The notes: generated by a model from the sequence alone, not told the origin. DNA of 33,677 nt from Alkalinema sp. CACIAM 70d (GCA_002148405.1 MUGG01000109.1:1-33677); one strand, 5' to 3'; positions 10,714 through 19,398 are shown, numbered from the stretch's first letter. Program-made: numbers and translations.

Positions 10714-11046
10714 TTTCTCGATTCTTTTCGGCCTGTCGTCTTGATGTTCCCTGTGTTTGTTTTGATTGCTTAACCTGTTGTATTTCGCCTGCTATCAGTA
10801 GTTTATTGGACTTCAACATCAGTTCAAAATTCAATATCCGTTCAAAATAGGAGGTGGGCTGAGCTACGGAATCCCACTGGAGAGTAACAGGTGTTCAAAG
10901 CTAAAACGATAGTATGAGCCTTTCACGATCGCCCTTCAGGGGACGGTCTACAGTTTGGATTCCGTATGCCACTTATCAATGGATCATCAATAACGCATCA
11001 ATTTGAGCAACGTGAATGATCGCGATGATGAAATATCGAACATTCA
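10714..11046. other. Convergent gap with a long inverted repeat, no gene seen
   Basis: This gap separates the PEP-CTERM gene from convergent acr3. It contains two copies of GTTCAAAAT (10822-10830, 10840-10848) and a perfect 10-bp inverted repeat TACGGAATCC (10865-10874) / GGATTCCGTA (10957-10966). That repeat encloses 82 bp, with a smaller CCCTTCAGGGG hairpin inside. No clear terminator for either gene and no ORF is seen. Confidence 0.4.
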
Positions 11047-12201
11047 TCACTGCGAAGAACGGGAGGAGATACAGCGCGGATCGAGTAGGGTTGCTTTTTC
11101 CGGTTCGCGCGGAAACCAGGCTGCGGTTCGTTTACAGACCTCCACTAGCATCAGCATAACCGGGACTTCGATTAGCACACCGACAACGGTTGCCAGGGCA
11201 GCGCCCGAGTTGAGTCCAAATAACATTACAGCCGTTGCGATCGCGACTTCAAAATGATTGCTGGCCCCAATTAATGCCGCCGGAGCCGCATCCTCATAGG
11301 ATAATCGCAGCTTTAATGCTGCCACATAGGAAATCAGAAAAATAAAGTTGGTTTGTAGAAACAATGGAACTGCAATCAATAAAATGTGCAAGGGATTGTT
11401 AACAATCAGCTCTCCTTTGAACGCAAACAATAAAATCAGCGTAATCAATAGCGCAGAAATGGCAACGGGATTGAGATACTTGAGGAATTTTTGCTCAAAC
11501 CAAGCACGTCCCTTGTGTCGCAAAATCCAGTACCGGGAGTACATTCCAGCGATTAAGGGTAAGCCCACATAGATCGCGACCGAAAGCGCGATCGTTTGCC
11601 AAGGAACGACGAGATCATTAGCAGCTAGTAACCACCGCCCTAATGGTGCATACAAAAACAGCATCGCGAGGGAATTCACGGCTACCATTACTAAGGTATG
11701 ACCTTGATTGCCGTAGGAGAGATAGCCCCACATCAAGACCATTGCAGTACAGGGTGCAATCCCTAGCAAAATGGCTCCTGCAATGTAGGAATTGGACAGG
11801 GCAATTTCCGTTCCGCGAATCATCTCCGTTCCGCTAATCAGAGGACGGAATAGGCCCCCCAGAAACAGTTGAGCAAATAACACCATCGTAAACGGCTTGA
11901 TCAACCAGTTCACGACCAGCGTCAGAATCACAGGTTTGGGAGTGCGGACGGCTTGCTTGGCCTGGGAAAAGTCAATTTTGACCATGATGGGATACATCAT
12001 GAAAAACAGGCAAATCGCGATCGGAATCGACACCTGATAAACGCTCATTGCATCTAGGGTCGTTGCGATCGTTGGAAACAGTCGTCCCAGGACAATCCCA
12101 ATCCCAATACAGAGAAAGACCCAACCTGTCAGATATTTCTCAAAGAAACTAAGATGACTTCCCGCCTGTACTGGGGGCGTTGATCGAGGATGAATACCCA
12201 T
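11047..12201 (-). CDS. acr3: ACR3-family arsenite efflux permease
   Basis: ACR3 is an inner-membrane carrier that expels arsenite. The 384-residue product has about ten hydrophobic segments. It carries the two residues essential in the family: the Cys in the TM4 segment [10 protein letters not shown] (Cys151) and the Glu in [10 protein letters not shown] (Glu345). The frame is open further upstream to a TTG, but the ATG at 12201 is preceded by GGTGGAG at good spacing and lies four bases after the arsJ stop, so translation is probably coupled. It is the last gene of the arsR-pstS-GAPDH-arsJ-acr3 block. Confidence 0.95.
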   Translation of the reverse strand: MGIHPRSTPPVQAGSHLSFFEKYLTGWVFLCIGIGIVLGRLFPTIATTLDAMSVYQVSIPIAICLFFMMYPIMVKIDFSQAKQAVRTPKPVILTLVVNWLIKPFTMVLFAQLFLGGLFRPLISGTEMIRGTEIALSNSYIAGAILLGIAPCTAMVLMWGYLSYGNQGHTLVMVAVNSLAMLFLYAPLGRWLLAANDLVVPWQTIALSVAIYVGLPLIAGMYSRYWILRHKGRAWFEQKFLKYLNPVAISALLITLILLFAFKGELIVNNPLHILLIAVPLFLQTNFIFLISYVAALKLRLSYEDAAPAALIGASNHFEVAIATAVMLFGLNSGAALATVVGVLIEVPVMLMLVEVCKRTAAWFPREPEKATLLDPRCISSRSSQ

Positions 12202-12205
12202 TTGC

Positions 12206-13468
12206 TTAATCTCCACCTTTTGCTTTCCAGGCAATGGCTTTATTGGGGCGGGGCGTTGGCAATTTCAAGGAAATCAATGCAGCCGCTAAAACAAACGCCG
12301 CTGAGGTCCATAAGCATCCCACCAGTCCGGCCCATTGGTAGATCAAGCCTGATAGTACCGTGCCAGCGAGCCGTCCGCCGGAGTTAGCCATGTAGTAAAA
12401 CCCAACGTTCAACGCAACCTTATCATCGTCGGTGTATGCCAGAACGAGGTAAGAGTGAACGGCAGAGTTGAAAGCAAACACCACCCCAAACAACATTAAG
12501 CCCACCACGATCGCATAGTTGGGATTGATGCCAGCAATCAGCGCGATCGCAATCAGCGCTGGAACTACGGTTAACGCAAACGTCCAAAATCGAATCGTAC
12601 TGGTTGAAGGTGGACGGCCTGAGCCAAATCGTTTAATTAGGGTTGGGGCAGAGGACTGAATGATGCCATAGCCAATCACCCACAGGGCCATGAATGCACC
12701 GACTTGATAGAACGACCACCCCAATGGCCCGCGCAGAAATACGGGTAAGCCAACGACAAACCAGATATCCCTGGAACCAAACAGAAAGAATCGTGCGGCG
12801 GATAAAACGTTGATTTCGCGACTCTTAGAAAATAGTTGGTTGAACTTCACCTTCGCTTTGATTTTGCCCATACCCCTCGGCAACATCCAGCCGGTGAACA
12901 TGAGCACAAACAGCCCGCCCGCCATCAGCCAGAGCGAACTCACAAACCCGATCGACGCGAGTAATGCAGCGCCTAGGAAAAAGCCCACCCCTTTCAGGGC
13001 ATTCTTTGATCCCGTCAGAATTGCGACCCACTTGAAGAGTGACGATTGCGCATCCTGCGGCACCACCAATCGGATCGCACTCTTGGAACTCATTTTAGTC
13101 AGGTCTTTGGCAATGCCCGAAAAAGCTTGCGACACCATCACGTAACCCACCGCAAACCATTGCGCCCAGTTGCGATCGAGAAACGATAACATCACCAGCG
13201 CAAAGATTTGTAGCCCAATCCCAGCGTAGAGCGTGACCTTCAGCCCAAGTTGCGATCCAATCCAACCGCCTAGAAAATTAGTGACAACGCCAAACACTTC
13301 GTAAAACAGGAACAGAAACGCAACCTGTAACGGGGAGTAGCCAATCTCATAGAAATAGAGCAGGACAAGTAGTCTGAGCGCACCATCGGTAATCGTGAAC
13401 CCCCAGTAGGCCAGCGTCACGAGGATGTAGTTTTTGAGATTGGCACTAGAAGCCGTGGTAGAAGACAT
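12206..13468 (-). CDS. arsJ: ArsJ, MFS exporter of 1-arseno-3-phosphoglycerate
   Basis: A 420-residue major facilitator superfamily protein with about twelve hydrophobic segments. The N-terminus ([21 protein letters not shown]) and the block [19 protein letters not shown] are typical of the ArsJ branch. ArsJ exports 1-arseno-3-phosphoglycerate, the unstable product that an associated GAPDH makes from arsenate and glyceraldehyde 3-phosphate. The export pulls arsenate out of the cell. Its position directly after a GAPDH gene and before acr3 in an ArsR-headed block strongly supports the name. The gap to GAPDH is filled with a 14-bp tandem repeat. Confidence 0.93.
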   Translation of the reverse strand: MSSTTASSANLKNYILVTLAYWGFTITDGALRLLVLLYFYEIGYSPLQVAFLFLFYEVFGVVTNFLGGWIGSQLGLKVTLYAGIGLQIFALVMLSFLDRNWAQWFAVGYVMVSQAFSGIAKDLTKMSSKSAIRLVVPQDAQSSLFKWVAILTGSKNALKGVGFFLGAALLASIGFVSSLWLMAGGLFVLMFTGWMLPRGMGKIKAKVKFNQLFSKSREINVLSAARFFLFGSRDIWFVVGLPVFLRGPLGWSFYQVGAFMALWVIGYGIIQSSAPTLIKRFGSGRPPSTSTIRFWTFALTVVPALIAIALIAGINPNYAIVVGLMLFGVVFAFNSAVHSYLVLAYTDDDKVALNVGFYYMANSGGRLAGTVLSGLIYQWAGLVGCLWTSAAFVLAAALISLKLPTPRPNKAIAWKAKGGD

Positions 13469-13485
13469 AGAGTTACTTCAGACGG

Positions 13486-13541
13486 GTTAGTTCAAGCGAG
13501 TTAGTTCAAGCGAGTTAGTTCAAGCAGGTTAGTTCAAGCAG
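13486..13541 (-). repeat. 14-bp tandem repeat, four copies
   Basis: Four head-to-tail copies (13486-13499, 13500-13513, 13514-13527, 13528-13541) share the core GTTAGTTCAAGC. Copies 1-2 end in GA and copies 3-4 in AG. A fifth, degenerate copy (13542 onward) includes the GAPDH stop codon. The array fills most of the 74-bp gap between GAPDH and arsJ. Confidence 0.9.
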
Positions 13542-13542
13542 G

Positions 13543-14553
13543 TTAGTTTAAACTGAGGGCAACTTTGCGAGCGAGTTCAACCATGCGATTGGAGTACCCC
13601 CATTCGTTGTCGTACCAGGCGAGAATTTTCACTTGGGTTTGATCAACCACCATGGTGGAGAGGGCATCAATGATTGAGGAGCGGGGATCGTCTTTGTAAT
13701 CGATCGAAACTAACGGGCGTTCTTCATAGCCCAAAATGCCTTTTAACGTGCCTTCAGAGGCTGCTTTTAGCAATTGATTAACTTCTTCAACTGTGGTCGA
13801 TCGGGCGACTTCAAAGACACAATCGGTGAGTGATGCGTTTAGTAATGGAACACGAACCGCAAGGCCATTCAGCTTGCCATTCAGTTCTGGATAAATTAAT
13901 CCGATCGCGGTTGCTGATCCGGTGGTGGTGGGAATCAGTGATAAATTGGTTGCTCTAGCACGACGGAGATCTTTATGTGGTGCATCCACGATCGTTTGCG
14001 TATTGGTATTGTCGTGAATCGTTGTAATGACGCCGTGCTTGATACCCAGTCCTTCGTGAATTACTTTCACCACCGGCGCAAGGCAATTGGTTGTGCAAGA
14101 TGCAGCCGTTAGTAAATGATGCTCGTTAGGCTGATACAGGTGATCATTAATGCCCATGACAATATTGAGCGCGCCTTGTTTGACAGGAGCCGCGACAATG
14201 ACTTTTTTGACACCACGCTTGAAATAGGGCTCAAGGGTTTCTGGGGTGCGAAACTTGCCCGAACATTCCAGGACAATATCCACCCCGTAATCTTCCCAAG
14301 GCACATCACCCGGTTGCGCATACTCGCTGAAGGTAACGGGTTTGCCATCAATGAGAATGCGATCGTCTCCTGCTGCCACATCTGGTGTCCAGCGACCATG
14401 CACCGAGTCGAATTTCAGCAAATGGGCTGCCGTTTCTGCCCCGCCTTTGACTTCGTTGATATGAACAAACTCAAATTCTGACCAGCCCCAAGCAGCCCGA
14501 AAATCTAGCCGTCCAATTCGACCAAATCCATTGATTCCAACCCGTATAGTCAC
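13543..14553 (-). CDS. gap: Arsenate-resistance glyceraldehyde-3-phosphate dehydrogenase
   Basis: A type I GAPDH of normal length (336 residues from this start). It has the NAD-binding start [11 protein letters not shown], catalytic Cys in SCTTNCLAP, the catalytic His in [10 protein letters not shown] and the C-terminal [12 protein letters not shown]. In arsJ operons this enzyme uses arsenate in place of phosphate to form 1-arseno-3-phosphoglycerate for export by ArsJ. The assignment to that role rests on the arsJ neighbour; the fold itself is ordinary GAPDH. The start is GTG at 14553, with AAGGTG at good spacing; an in-frame GTG at 14562 would add three residues. The housekeeping gap genes should be elsewhere. 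Confidence 0.93.
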   Translation of the reverse strand: MTIRVGINGFGRIGRLDFRAAWGWSEFEFVHINEVKGGAETAAHLLKFDSVHGRWTPDVAAGDDRILIDGKPVTFSEYAQPGDVPWEDYGVDIVLECSGKFRTPETLEPYFKRGVKKVIVAAPVKQGALNIVMGINDHLYQPNEHHLLTAASCTTNCLAPVVKVIHEGLGIKHGVITTIHDNTNTQTIVDAPHKDLRRARATNLSLIPTTTGSATAIGLIYPELNGKLNGLAVRVPLLNASLTDCVFEVARSTTVEEVNQLLKAASEGTLKGILGYEERPLVSIDYKDDPRSSIIDALSTMVVDQTQVKILAWYDNEWGYSNRMVELARKVALSLN

Positions 14554-14721
14554 AGGATTCACCTTGAGAGATTACCAAATACATCAATTTAATTTAGTAT
14601 AATCTACAAAATGAACCATTCTTATGAGATATTTTAGAATTTCTGGATTTAATACACTTAAAAAAGTTGTTGTATTACCAGGATTCTCGTCGTTGATTAG
14701 CTGGCTGGCTCTAGTGAGCTT

Positions 14722-15816
14722 CTAGAATACGGATTGCTTCCGCAGCAATTCACTGATGGTTAAATCTGGCTGTGGCACCCCCTCAAACACAGTTCCAACT
14801 TTGCCCTGGGAGAAGTGCAGATTCGTCAAGCGATAGCCCTCATCCGGTAGTGGGATGTAGCCAACCTGCGGAACCAGTTGTTTCGCATTGTTGAGGTAGT
14901 AGGTCACAAAGGCTTGCAGTTCTGGCTTGTGTTGAACCGCAACGATGTTGACGTAAATGAATAGGGGACGAGAGAAGGGGCGATATTGGGCTTTTTCAAC
15001 CGTTTCTCGTGAAGGCAACACTGCGCCTCGGCCATTTCCCGGATCAACTGCTAATGCTTTGAGTTGGTTGTGCTTGGCTTCATAGTAAGCAAGACCAAAG
15101 TAGCCCAGTGCATTCGGGTCTTTCAGAACACCTGCGACAAGTTCATTGTCATTTTCACTAGCGGTATAGTCTGTCCGGCTTGCCTTGGGATCCCCGATCG
15201 TCACTTCGTTGAAGTAATCAAACGTTCCAGAATCTTTGCCTGCACCATACAGCTTGAGCGGTCGATCGGGGTAGGAAGCGCGAATCTGATTCCAGTTGGT
15301 GATTTTTCCCTGGGCAGCCGATTCCCAAATTTTCTTCAGTTCTGCGACTGTGATATCGGTTGCCCAAGTGTTTTGCGGATTCACGACCACGGTGAGCGCA
15401 TCGAAGGCGATCGGAAATTCATAGAAGCGAACACCCGCTTTTCCACAAGCTTCTATTTCTTCTTTGAGGATTGGACGAGACGCATTATTGATGTCCGTTT
15501 CACCCGCACAGAATTTCTTGAAACCGCCACCGGTTCCAGAAAATTTGAGGTCGATCGGGCCTGCTTTAGCATCGGTCGTTCTACGGTACTGCTTCACCAT
15601 CAACTCAGAAATGGGAAACACCGTACTTGAACCATCAATTTTGATACCGGGGGAAGGCGGCATCACAGGGTTCTTCAGTCCTTGGGCCGCATTGGCTGCC
15701 TGGGTTTGGGCAGAGTCGGTGGCTGGATTGGAGGTCGTACACCCTGCGATGCCCAAGGCCATCACCGTGCAGGCACCCAGCAGACGTTGGAAGGAAATGA
15801 ATGTTTGAAGGGTCAT
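14722..15816 (-). CDS. pstS: PstS/SphX-like phosphate-binding lipoprotein
   Basis: The 364-residue periplasmic substrate-binding protein has a lipoprotein signal with lipobox GIAGC (Cys26). Family blocks include KIDGSSTVFPISELM, GTGGGFKKFC, ADITNWNQI-type (KITNWNQIRASYPDRP) and GAGKDSGTFDYF. PstS-class proteins capture phosphate for the Pst ABC transporter. No pstCAB genes accompany it, so it must serve a transporter encoded elsewhere. In arsenic loci such proteins may favour phosphate over arsenate, or sense either; this is inference. It lies between arsR and GAPDH, preceded by a 32-bp palindrome. Confidence 0.93.
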   Translation of the reverse strand: MTLQTFISFQRLLGACTVMALGIAGCTTSNPATDSAQTQAANAAQGLKNPVMPPSPGIKIDGSSTVFPISELMVKQYRRTTDAKAGPIDLKFSGTGGGFKKFCAGETDINNASRPILKEEIEACGKAGVRFYEFPIAFDALTVVVNPQNTWATDITVAELKKIWESAAQGKITNWNQIRASYPDRPLKLYGAGKDSGTFDYFNEVTIGDPKASRTDYTASENDNELVAGVLKDPNALGYFGLAYYEAKHNQLKALAVDPGNGRGAVLPSRETVEKAQYRPFSRPLFIYVNIVAVQHKPELQAFVTYYLNNAKQLVPQVGYIPLPDEGYRLTNLHFSQGKVGTVFEGVPQPDLTISELLRKQSVF

Positions 15817-15883
15817 ATTTGAAATGTCATCGTGTATCTCACCAATGGAACAGTGAGGAATGCACTCATCATTTCAAGTAAAT

Positions 15884-15915
15884 TTGATGTTTTCAAGTGT
15901 TCTATAAAACATCAA
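15884..15915. promoter_or_regulatory. Palindrome upstream of pstS, candidate ArsR operator
   Basis: Perfect 10-bp arms TTGATGTTTT and AAAACATCAA are separated by 12 bp, 68 bp upstream of the pstS start, between arsR and pstS. The TTGAT/ATCAA ends resemble half-sites reported for ArsR-family repressors. There is no T run, so a terminator is unlikely. Binding by the local ArsR is inference. Confidence 0.5.
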
Positions 15916-15943
15916 GCGTTAAGAATAGTAAAAACCTGCTGGA

Positions 15944-16273
15944 TTACACGTCATCGCGACACTTCCGGGGGGGCAGGATGGGACTTAAGCGGCGAAATTC
16001 CGCTAAATACTGTTCTAAAACGACAAATTGAGCCAAATTCAAACTGTAGTAAACCCAGCGTCCTTCCTGTCTGGCCTGAACCAGCTGGGCTTCTTTGAGC
16101 GTCTTGAGGTGGAAGGAGAGCTTCGACTGGCTGACTTCAAGGGTTTCGCACAAATCACAAACGCAGAGTTCACGATCGCGCAGTAAATCTAACACCTGAA
16201 CCCGTAAGGGATCAGAGAGCGCATGAAATCCCGCAACAATAATATTTGATGAAAGGTCAACAGTCTTTGGCAT
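15944..16273 (-). CDS. arsR: ArsR-family arsenic-responsive repressor
   Basis: A 109-residue winged-helix repressor of the ArsR/SmtB family. The recognition region (LEVSQSKLSFHLKTLKEA) follows the sensor motif ELCVCDLC (Cys37, Cys39, Cys42). This has the same Cys-x-Cys-x-x-Cys spacing as the arsenite site of plasmid R773 ArsR, so As(III) should release it from DNA. The ATG at 16273 is preferred over a TTG one codon upstream. It is first in the block that continues with pstS, GAPDH, arsJ and acr3, and probably controls it. Confidence 0.95.
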   Translation of the reverse strand: MPKTVDLSSNIIVAGFHALSDPLRVQVLDLLRDRELCVCDLCETLEVSQSKLSFHLKTLKEAQLVQARQEGRWVYYSLNLAQFVVLEQYLAEFRRLSPILPPRKCRDDV

Positions 16274-16399
16274 CAACTTTTCTCGAAATGATAGGAGGGT
16301 TGGTATTCTCAGTGTAGTCTGCCTTCAGAGCGATCGGGAATCTGCAAAAGGATCGTCATCGGGAGGATTATAGGGATGGTCATCGAGATAGTCATTGCG

Positions 16400-17650
16400 C
16401 TAGGTAATCTTCGGTGATTCTAGGTGGCGACCTCTGATCTGTTGCAAATCTTCTGGAGTGGGGTTTTCTCCCACCGTGTAATAACCTGCGGCTTTTTTGG
16501 CTTCCATTTCGACCCAAGCATCCGCCGGAATGCGATCGTCTGGCAACGGTATCCGCTCTACAACCGTAATTCCCGACTCCACGATCGCCTGATACTTCAT
16601 ATCACTCATGGACACAAGGCGATCGATCCGTTGCACCCCTAACCAATGCAACACATCCGGCATCAACGCCTGAAACCGTGCGTCCTGCACCCCCGCTACA
16701 CATTCCGTCCGCTCAAAATAACCATCGGCCCGATCGCCCGATCGTTTCCGCGCATTGTAAACCAGGTATTTTGTCACCTCACCCAGCGCCCGTCCTTCCT
16801 TGCGGAAATAGACCACTAAGCCCGTGCCCCCCGCCTGCGCTGTTTGAATACATTCCTCAATGCCATGCATCAAATAGGGCCGACAGGTGCAAATATCCGA
16901 GCCAAACACATCCGACCCATTGCACTCATCGTGGATGCGTACGGTTAAGGAACGAGTCAAATCCCCGATCGCCGCCACCTCCCCCAGAATATAAACCGTC
17001 GTCCCCCCGATCGGTGGCAACCAGATTTTCAAATCAGGCCGACTGATTAACTCCGGAAACATCCCCCCCGTTTGATGGTGCAACGCTTGGCGCAACGTCG
17101 CCTCCGCCACCCCCAGCCGTTCCGCCACCCCCGGCAAATACCACACCGGATCGATCGCCACCTTCGTCACCCGCACGTCCCCGGACTCCAGCAACCACAG
17201 ACCATCCGGTTGCAACCGCCCCGCCGTCATCGCCTGCTGGACTTCCGGCAAATTCAAATGGGCCTGGGTAATCGCGATCGTCGGTTGAATGTTGTACTCC
17301 TTGACGATCAACGGCGCAAACACCTCCGTCACCCGTGCACCCCAGGGATCCAATGAGACGATGCGCCGCCGACTGCACCAGGCCGGATTGGGGGGAATCT
17401 GGACGATCGGTTCCGTCTGACTCAAATCGCTGCGGTGGTCAGGACTCAGTTGCCCCGTAGCCACGGCCAGCGCCCGATAGACGCTATAACTGCCGCCATG
17501 GGTACCAATGACATTGCGGTGCTTTGGATTCGTCACCGTTCCCACGATCGCACCCCGTTCTAGCGGATCGCAAGCGCCCCACCGGATGCGGGGCTGCAAT
17601 CCAGCCAGTTTCAGCGAAGAATTTTTAGGAGGAAGCGGTTGGCTGACCAT
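16400..17650 (-). CDS. GTP cyclohydrolase II-like protein, Urc1-type
   Basis: The 416-residue product contains a GTP cyclohydrolase II (RibA) domain in its second half, with a zinc-type Cys-x10-Cys-x-Cys arrangement (Cys243, Cys254, Cys256 in HDECNGSDVFGSDICTC). It differs from true RibA: the segment after the cysteines is RPYLM instead of the usual CGxQL pattern, and the expected GRGIGL segment reads GRALGEV. A ~200-residue N-terminal extension has no 3,4-DHBP synthase motifs. This layout matches Urc1-like proteins linked to a uracil-degradation pathway in fungi and bacteria. No other uracil genes are nearby, so the substrate is open. Riboflavin synthesis is the less likely alternative. Confidence 0.7.
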   Translation of the reverse strand: MVSQPLPPKNSSLKLAGLQPRIRWGACDPLERGAIVGTVTNPKHRNVIGTHGGSYSVYRALAVATGQLSPDHRSDLSQTEPIVQIPPNPAWCSRRRIVSLDPWGARVTEVFAPLIVKEYNIQPTIAITQAHLNLPEVQQAMTAGRLQPDGLWLLESGDVRVTKVAIDPVWYLPGVAERLGVAEATLRQALHHQTGGMFPELISRPDLKIWLPPIGGTTVYILGEVAAIGDLTRSLTVRIHDECNGSDVFGSDICTCRPYLMHGIEECIQTAQAGGTGLVVYFRKEGRALGEVTKYLVYNARKRSGDRADGYFERTECVAGVQDARFQALMPDVLHWLGVQRIDRLVSMSDMKYQAIVESGITVVERIPLPDDRIPADAWVEMEAKKAAGYYTVGENPTPEDLQQIRGRHLESPKIT

Positions 17651-17746
17651 GGGTTACCCCGTGCAAGAGAGAAAGGGAAAAAGGGATGCACAAACCTAAC
17701 GAGCCCAGGACTCGTCTTTTACCGTCTTAATCGATTAGCCATCGAT

Positions 17747-18181
17747 CTACGGGCCAATGCTGGCTGGACGACCCGCCTGCCGTAGCGCTTCAATAATTTG
17801 CACATTTGCTTTTGGGAAGGGATATTGATCGATCGTCTCCAACGTCACCCAGTTCACCTCATCGCATTCGATCGTCTGGGGTTCGCCCGATACATGGCGA
17901 CAGTGGTGCACATGCAGCGTCACTTTAAAATGCGTGTAGGCGTGATCAACCGTGATGAGTTCCTCCCCCACCGCAATTTCGATGCCCAGTTCTTCCCGGA
18001 TTTCCCGTTGAATGCAGTCCTGGATCGATTCGTTGGGTTCCACCTTGCCGCCCGGAAACTCCCACAGTCCGCCCAGCAGTCCTTCCTGCTTACGGCGATC
18101 GATCAAAATATTGCCCTGATCATCCCAGATCACAGCAACGCCAATAATTTTGTGGGGAAGGGGTGCCTTGGTTTCTGTCAT
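17747..18181 (-). CDS. mutT: MutT-type Nudix hydrolase resembling a detached MutY C-terminal domain
   Basis: A 144-residue Nudix protein with an intact Nudix box G-x5-E-x7-REUxEExGU at residues 45-67. It could hydrolyse 8-oxo-dGTP. The segments GLLGGLWEFPGGK, YTHFKVTLHVHHC and YPFPKANVQII are characteristic of the 8-oxoguanine-recognition domain that normally forms the C-terminus of MutY. The ATG overlaps the mutY stop as ATGA, so translation is coupled. A one-base change in an A5 tract just upstream (18186-18190) would fuse the two frames. Whether it acts as a free MutT, as a MutY subunit, or results from a frameshift is not decided by the sequence. Confidence 0.88.
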   Translation of the reverse strand: MTETKAPLPHKIIGVAVIWDDQGNILIDRRKQEGLLGGLWEFPGGKVEPNESIQDCIQREIREELGIEIAVGEELITVDHAYTHFKVTLHVHHCRHVSGEPQTIECDEVNWVTLETIDQYPFPKANVQIIEALRQAGRPASIGP

Positions 18182-18963
18182 AGGATTTTTGTCTGAACCC
18201 CTAAATTGTAAGCCTTGCAGTGTGCATTCCATGGACAGAGCAAACAGCCGGGATTGTGCGGGGTGCAGAGGGTGGCCCCCAGATCCATCAGTGCTTGGTT
18301 GAAATCCCGACCCCGATCGGGCGGTACCAAGGCTTCCGACCAAGACCAGAGGCGATCGAGGGCCTTCGCTGGGGGAACCTCAAGGGCGATCAATCGCGCC
18401 AGCACCCGTTTGACATTGCCATCCAAAATGGGCAACGGTAGATTAAACGCCGCACTGAGAATGCCACCTGCCGTTGTCCGGCCAATTCCGGGCAATGCAA
18501 GGGTTGCTTCTAGTGTTTCAGGAAACTGCCCTTGATACTGTTCAACAATCACTTTTGCGGCCTTGTGCAAGTTGCGAGCACGGGCATAGTAGCCCAAGCC
18601 TTCCCAAGCCTTCAGCACATCCTGCTGATCCGCTGCGGCCAACCCTTCCACCGTGGGGAAGCGATCGAGCCAGCGCTGGAAATACGGGATTACCGTTTTC
18701 ACCTGGGTTTGCTGCAACATGATTTCGGAAATCCAAATGGCATAGGGATCCCGCAGCCTACGCCAGGGCAAATCCCGGCCACAGTCGCCATACCAATCCA
18801 GCAGCGATCGCCGCAGACTGTCCAAGACCTGCTGTCGGCTGTCCAAAACTTCCGGTGAACCGAGTTCCGTTGCGCGATCGGATGACCACAAAAAATTCGG
18901 CAGATGAGGATCCACCGAATCAAGAGGGGTTATTGGTTGCGTTGTTTGTCTAGAGGAAGCCAT
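18178..18963 (-). CDS. mutY: A/G-specific adenine glycosylase MutY lacking its C-terminal domain
   Basis: MutY removes adenine mispaired with 8-oxoguanine. The 261-residue product has the HhH-GPD core: catalytic Glu80 in WISEIMLQQTQV, the helix-hairpin-helix LPGIGRTTAGGI, Asp181 in ILDGNVKR, and the 4Fe-4S cysteines at 233, 240, 243 and 249 (C-x6-C-x2-C-x5-C). It stops about ten residues after the cluster, so the usual ~100-residue Nudix-like domain is missing; that domain appears to be the next, overlapping gene. The ATG at 18963 is preferred over a TTG three codons upstream. Confidence 0.93.
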   Translation of the reverse strand: MASSRQTTQPITPLDSVDPHLPNFLWSSDRATELGSPEVLDSRQQVLDSLRRSLLDWYGDCGRDLPWRRLRDPYAIWISEIMLQQTQVKTVIPYFQRWLDRFPTVEGLAAADQQDVLKAWEGLGYYARARNLHKAAKVIVEQYQGQFPETLEATLALPGIGRTTAGGILSAAFNLPLPILDGNVKRVLARLIALEVPPAKALDRLWSWSEALVPPDRGRDFNQALMDLGATLCTPHNPGCLLCPWNAHCKAYNLGVQTKIL

Positions 18964-19396
18964 CGGATTCAAAATGCAGGTTTAGCAAACACAGATGCCA
19001 CAGTGGTTGAGGCCATGAGTAGTTAAGGCCATGAGTGGTTGAGCCCATGGAGCTTAGCCCATAGAGATGTCTAAGCCCGTGTACAGACCTTTCATCGGCA
19101 ACAGAGGCCAACTGTATCGCGTTCGTCTTGCATTTTCAATGTTCAAAGTCTCGATCGAGAAATCTGAGGCGTTGCTTCTGATGATTTCCAACCTCAGATT
19201 GCCCAGTAGAGTGCGGTTAATCACAGTGGGAAGAAAATTACTTCAGGCACGATCGAGGGGCGATCGGCCCAGGCATTTTTTACGCTTGAAACCTTCACGC
19301 TCAAAGTTGCTCACAACCTCGCAGCTGCAAATTTTCAGGCTTTAGATTTTCAAGCTTCAGGTTTTCAAGCTGCAAATTTTCAAGCTTTAGGTTTTT
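18964..19396. other. Repeat-rich intergenic region, no gene seen
   Basis: Between mutY and the DUF760 gene lie a three-copy 16-bp tandem repeat (19006-19053) and a five-copy 15-bp tandem repeat (19324-19398). I see no credible gene. The mutY promoter should be near 18970-19005. Confidence 0.5.
19006..19053 (+). repeat. 16-bp tandem repeat, three copies
   Basis: Units at 19006-19021, 19022-19037 and 19038-19053 share the pattern GTT(G/A)AGGCCATGAGT with increasing divergence in the third copy, followed by a decayed partial unit. It lies upstream of mutY. Confidence 0.7.
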
Positions 19397-19398
19397 CT
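19324..19398 (-). repeat. 15-bp tandem repeat, five copies
   Basis: Five units of 15 bp (starting 19324, 19339, 19354, 19369, 19384) follow the pattern GCT(T/G)(T/C)A(G/A)(A/G)TTTTCAA. The array abuts the stop codon of the DUF760 gene. Because the unit is five codons long, the plus strand reads as a pentapeptide series (ANFQA, LDFQA, SGFQA, ANFQA) with no start codon available. Confidence 0.85.

Noticed and set aside
19067..19345. 92-codon plus-strand ORF upstream of mutY
   Set aside because: Runs through repeat DNA, is antisense-neighbouring, and has no ribosome binding site or family resemblance.
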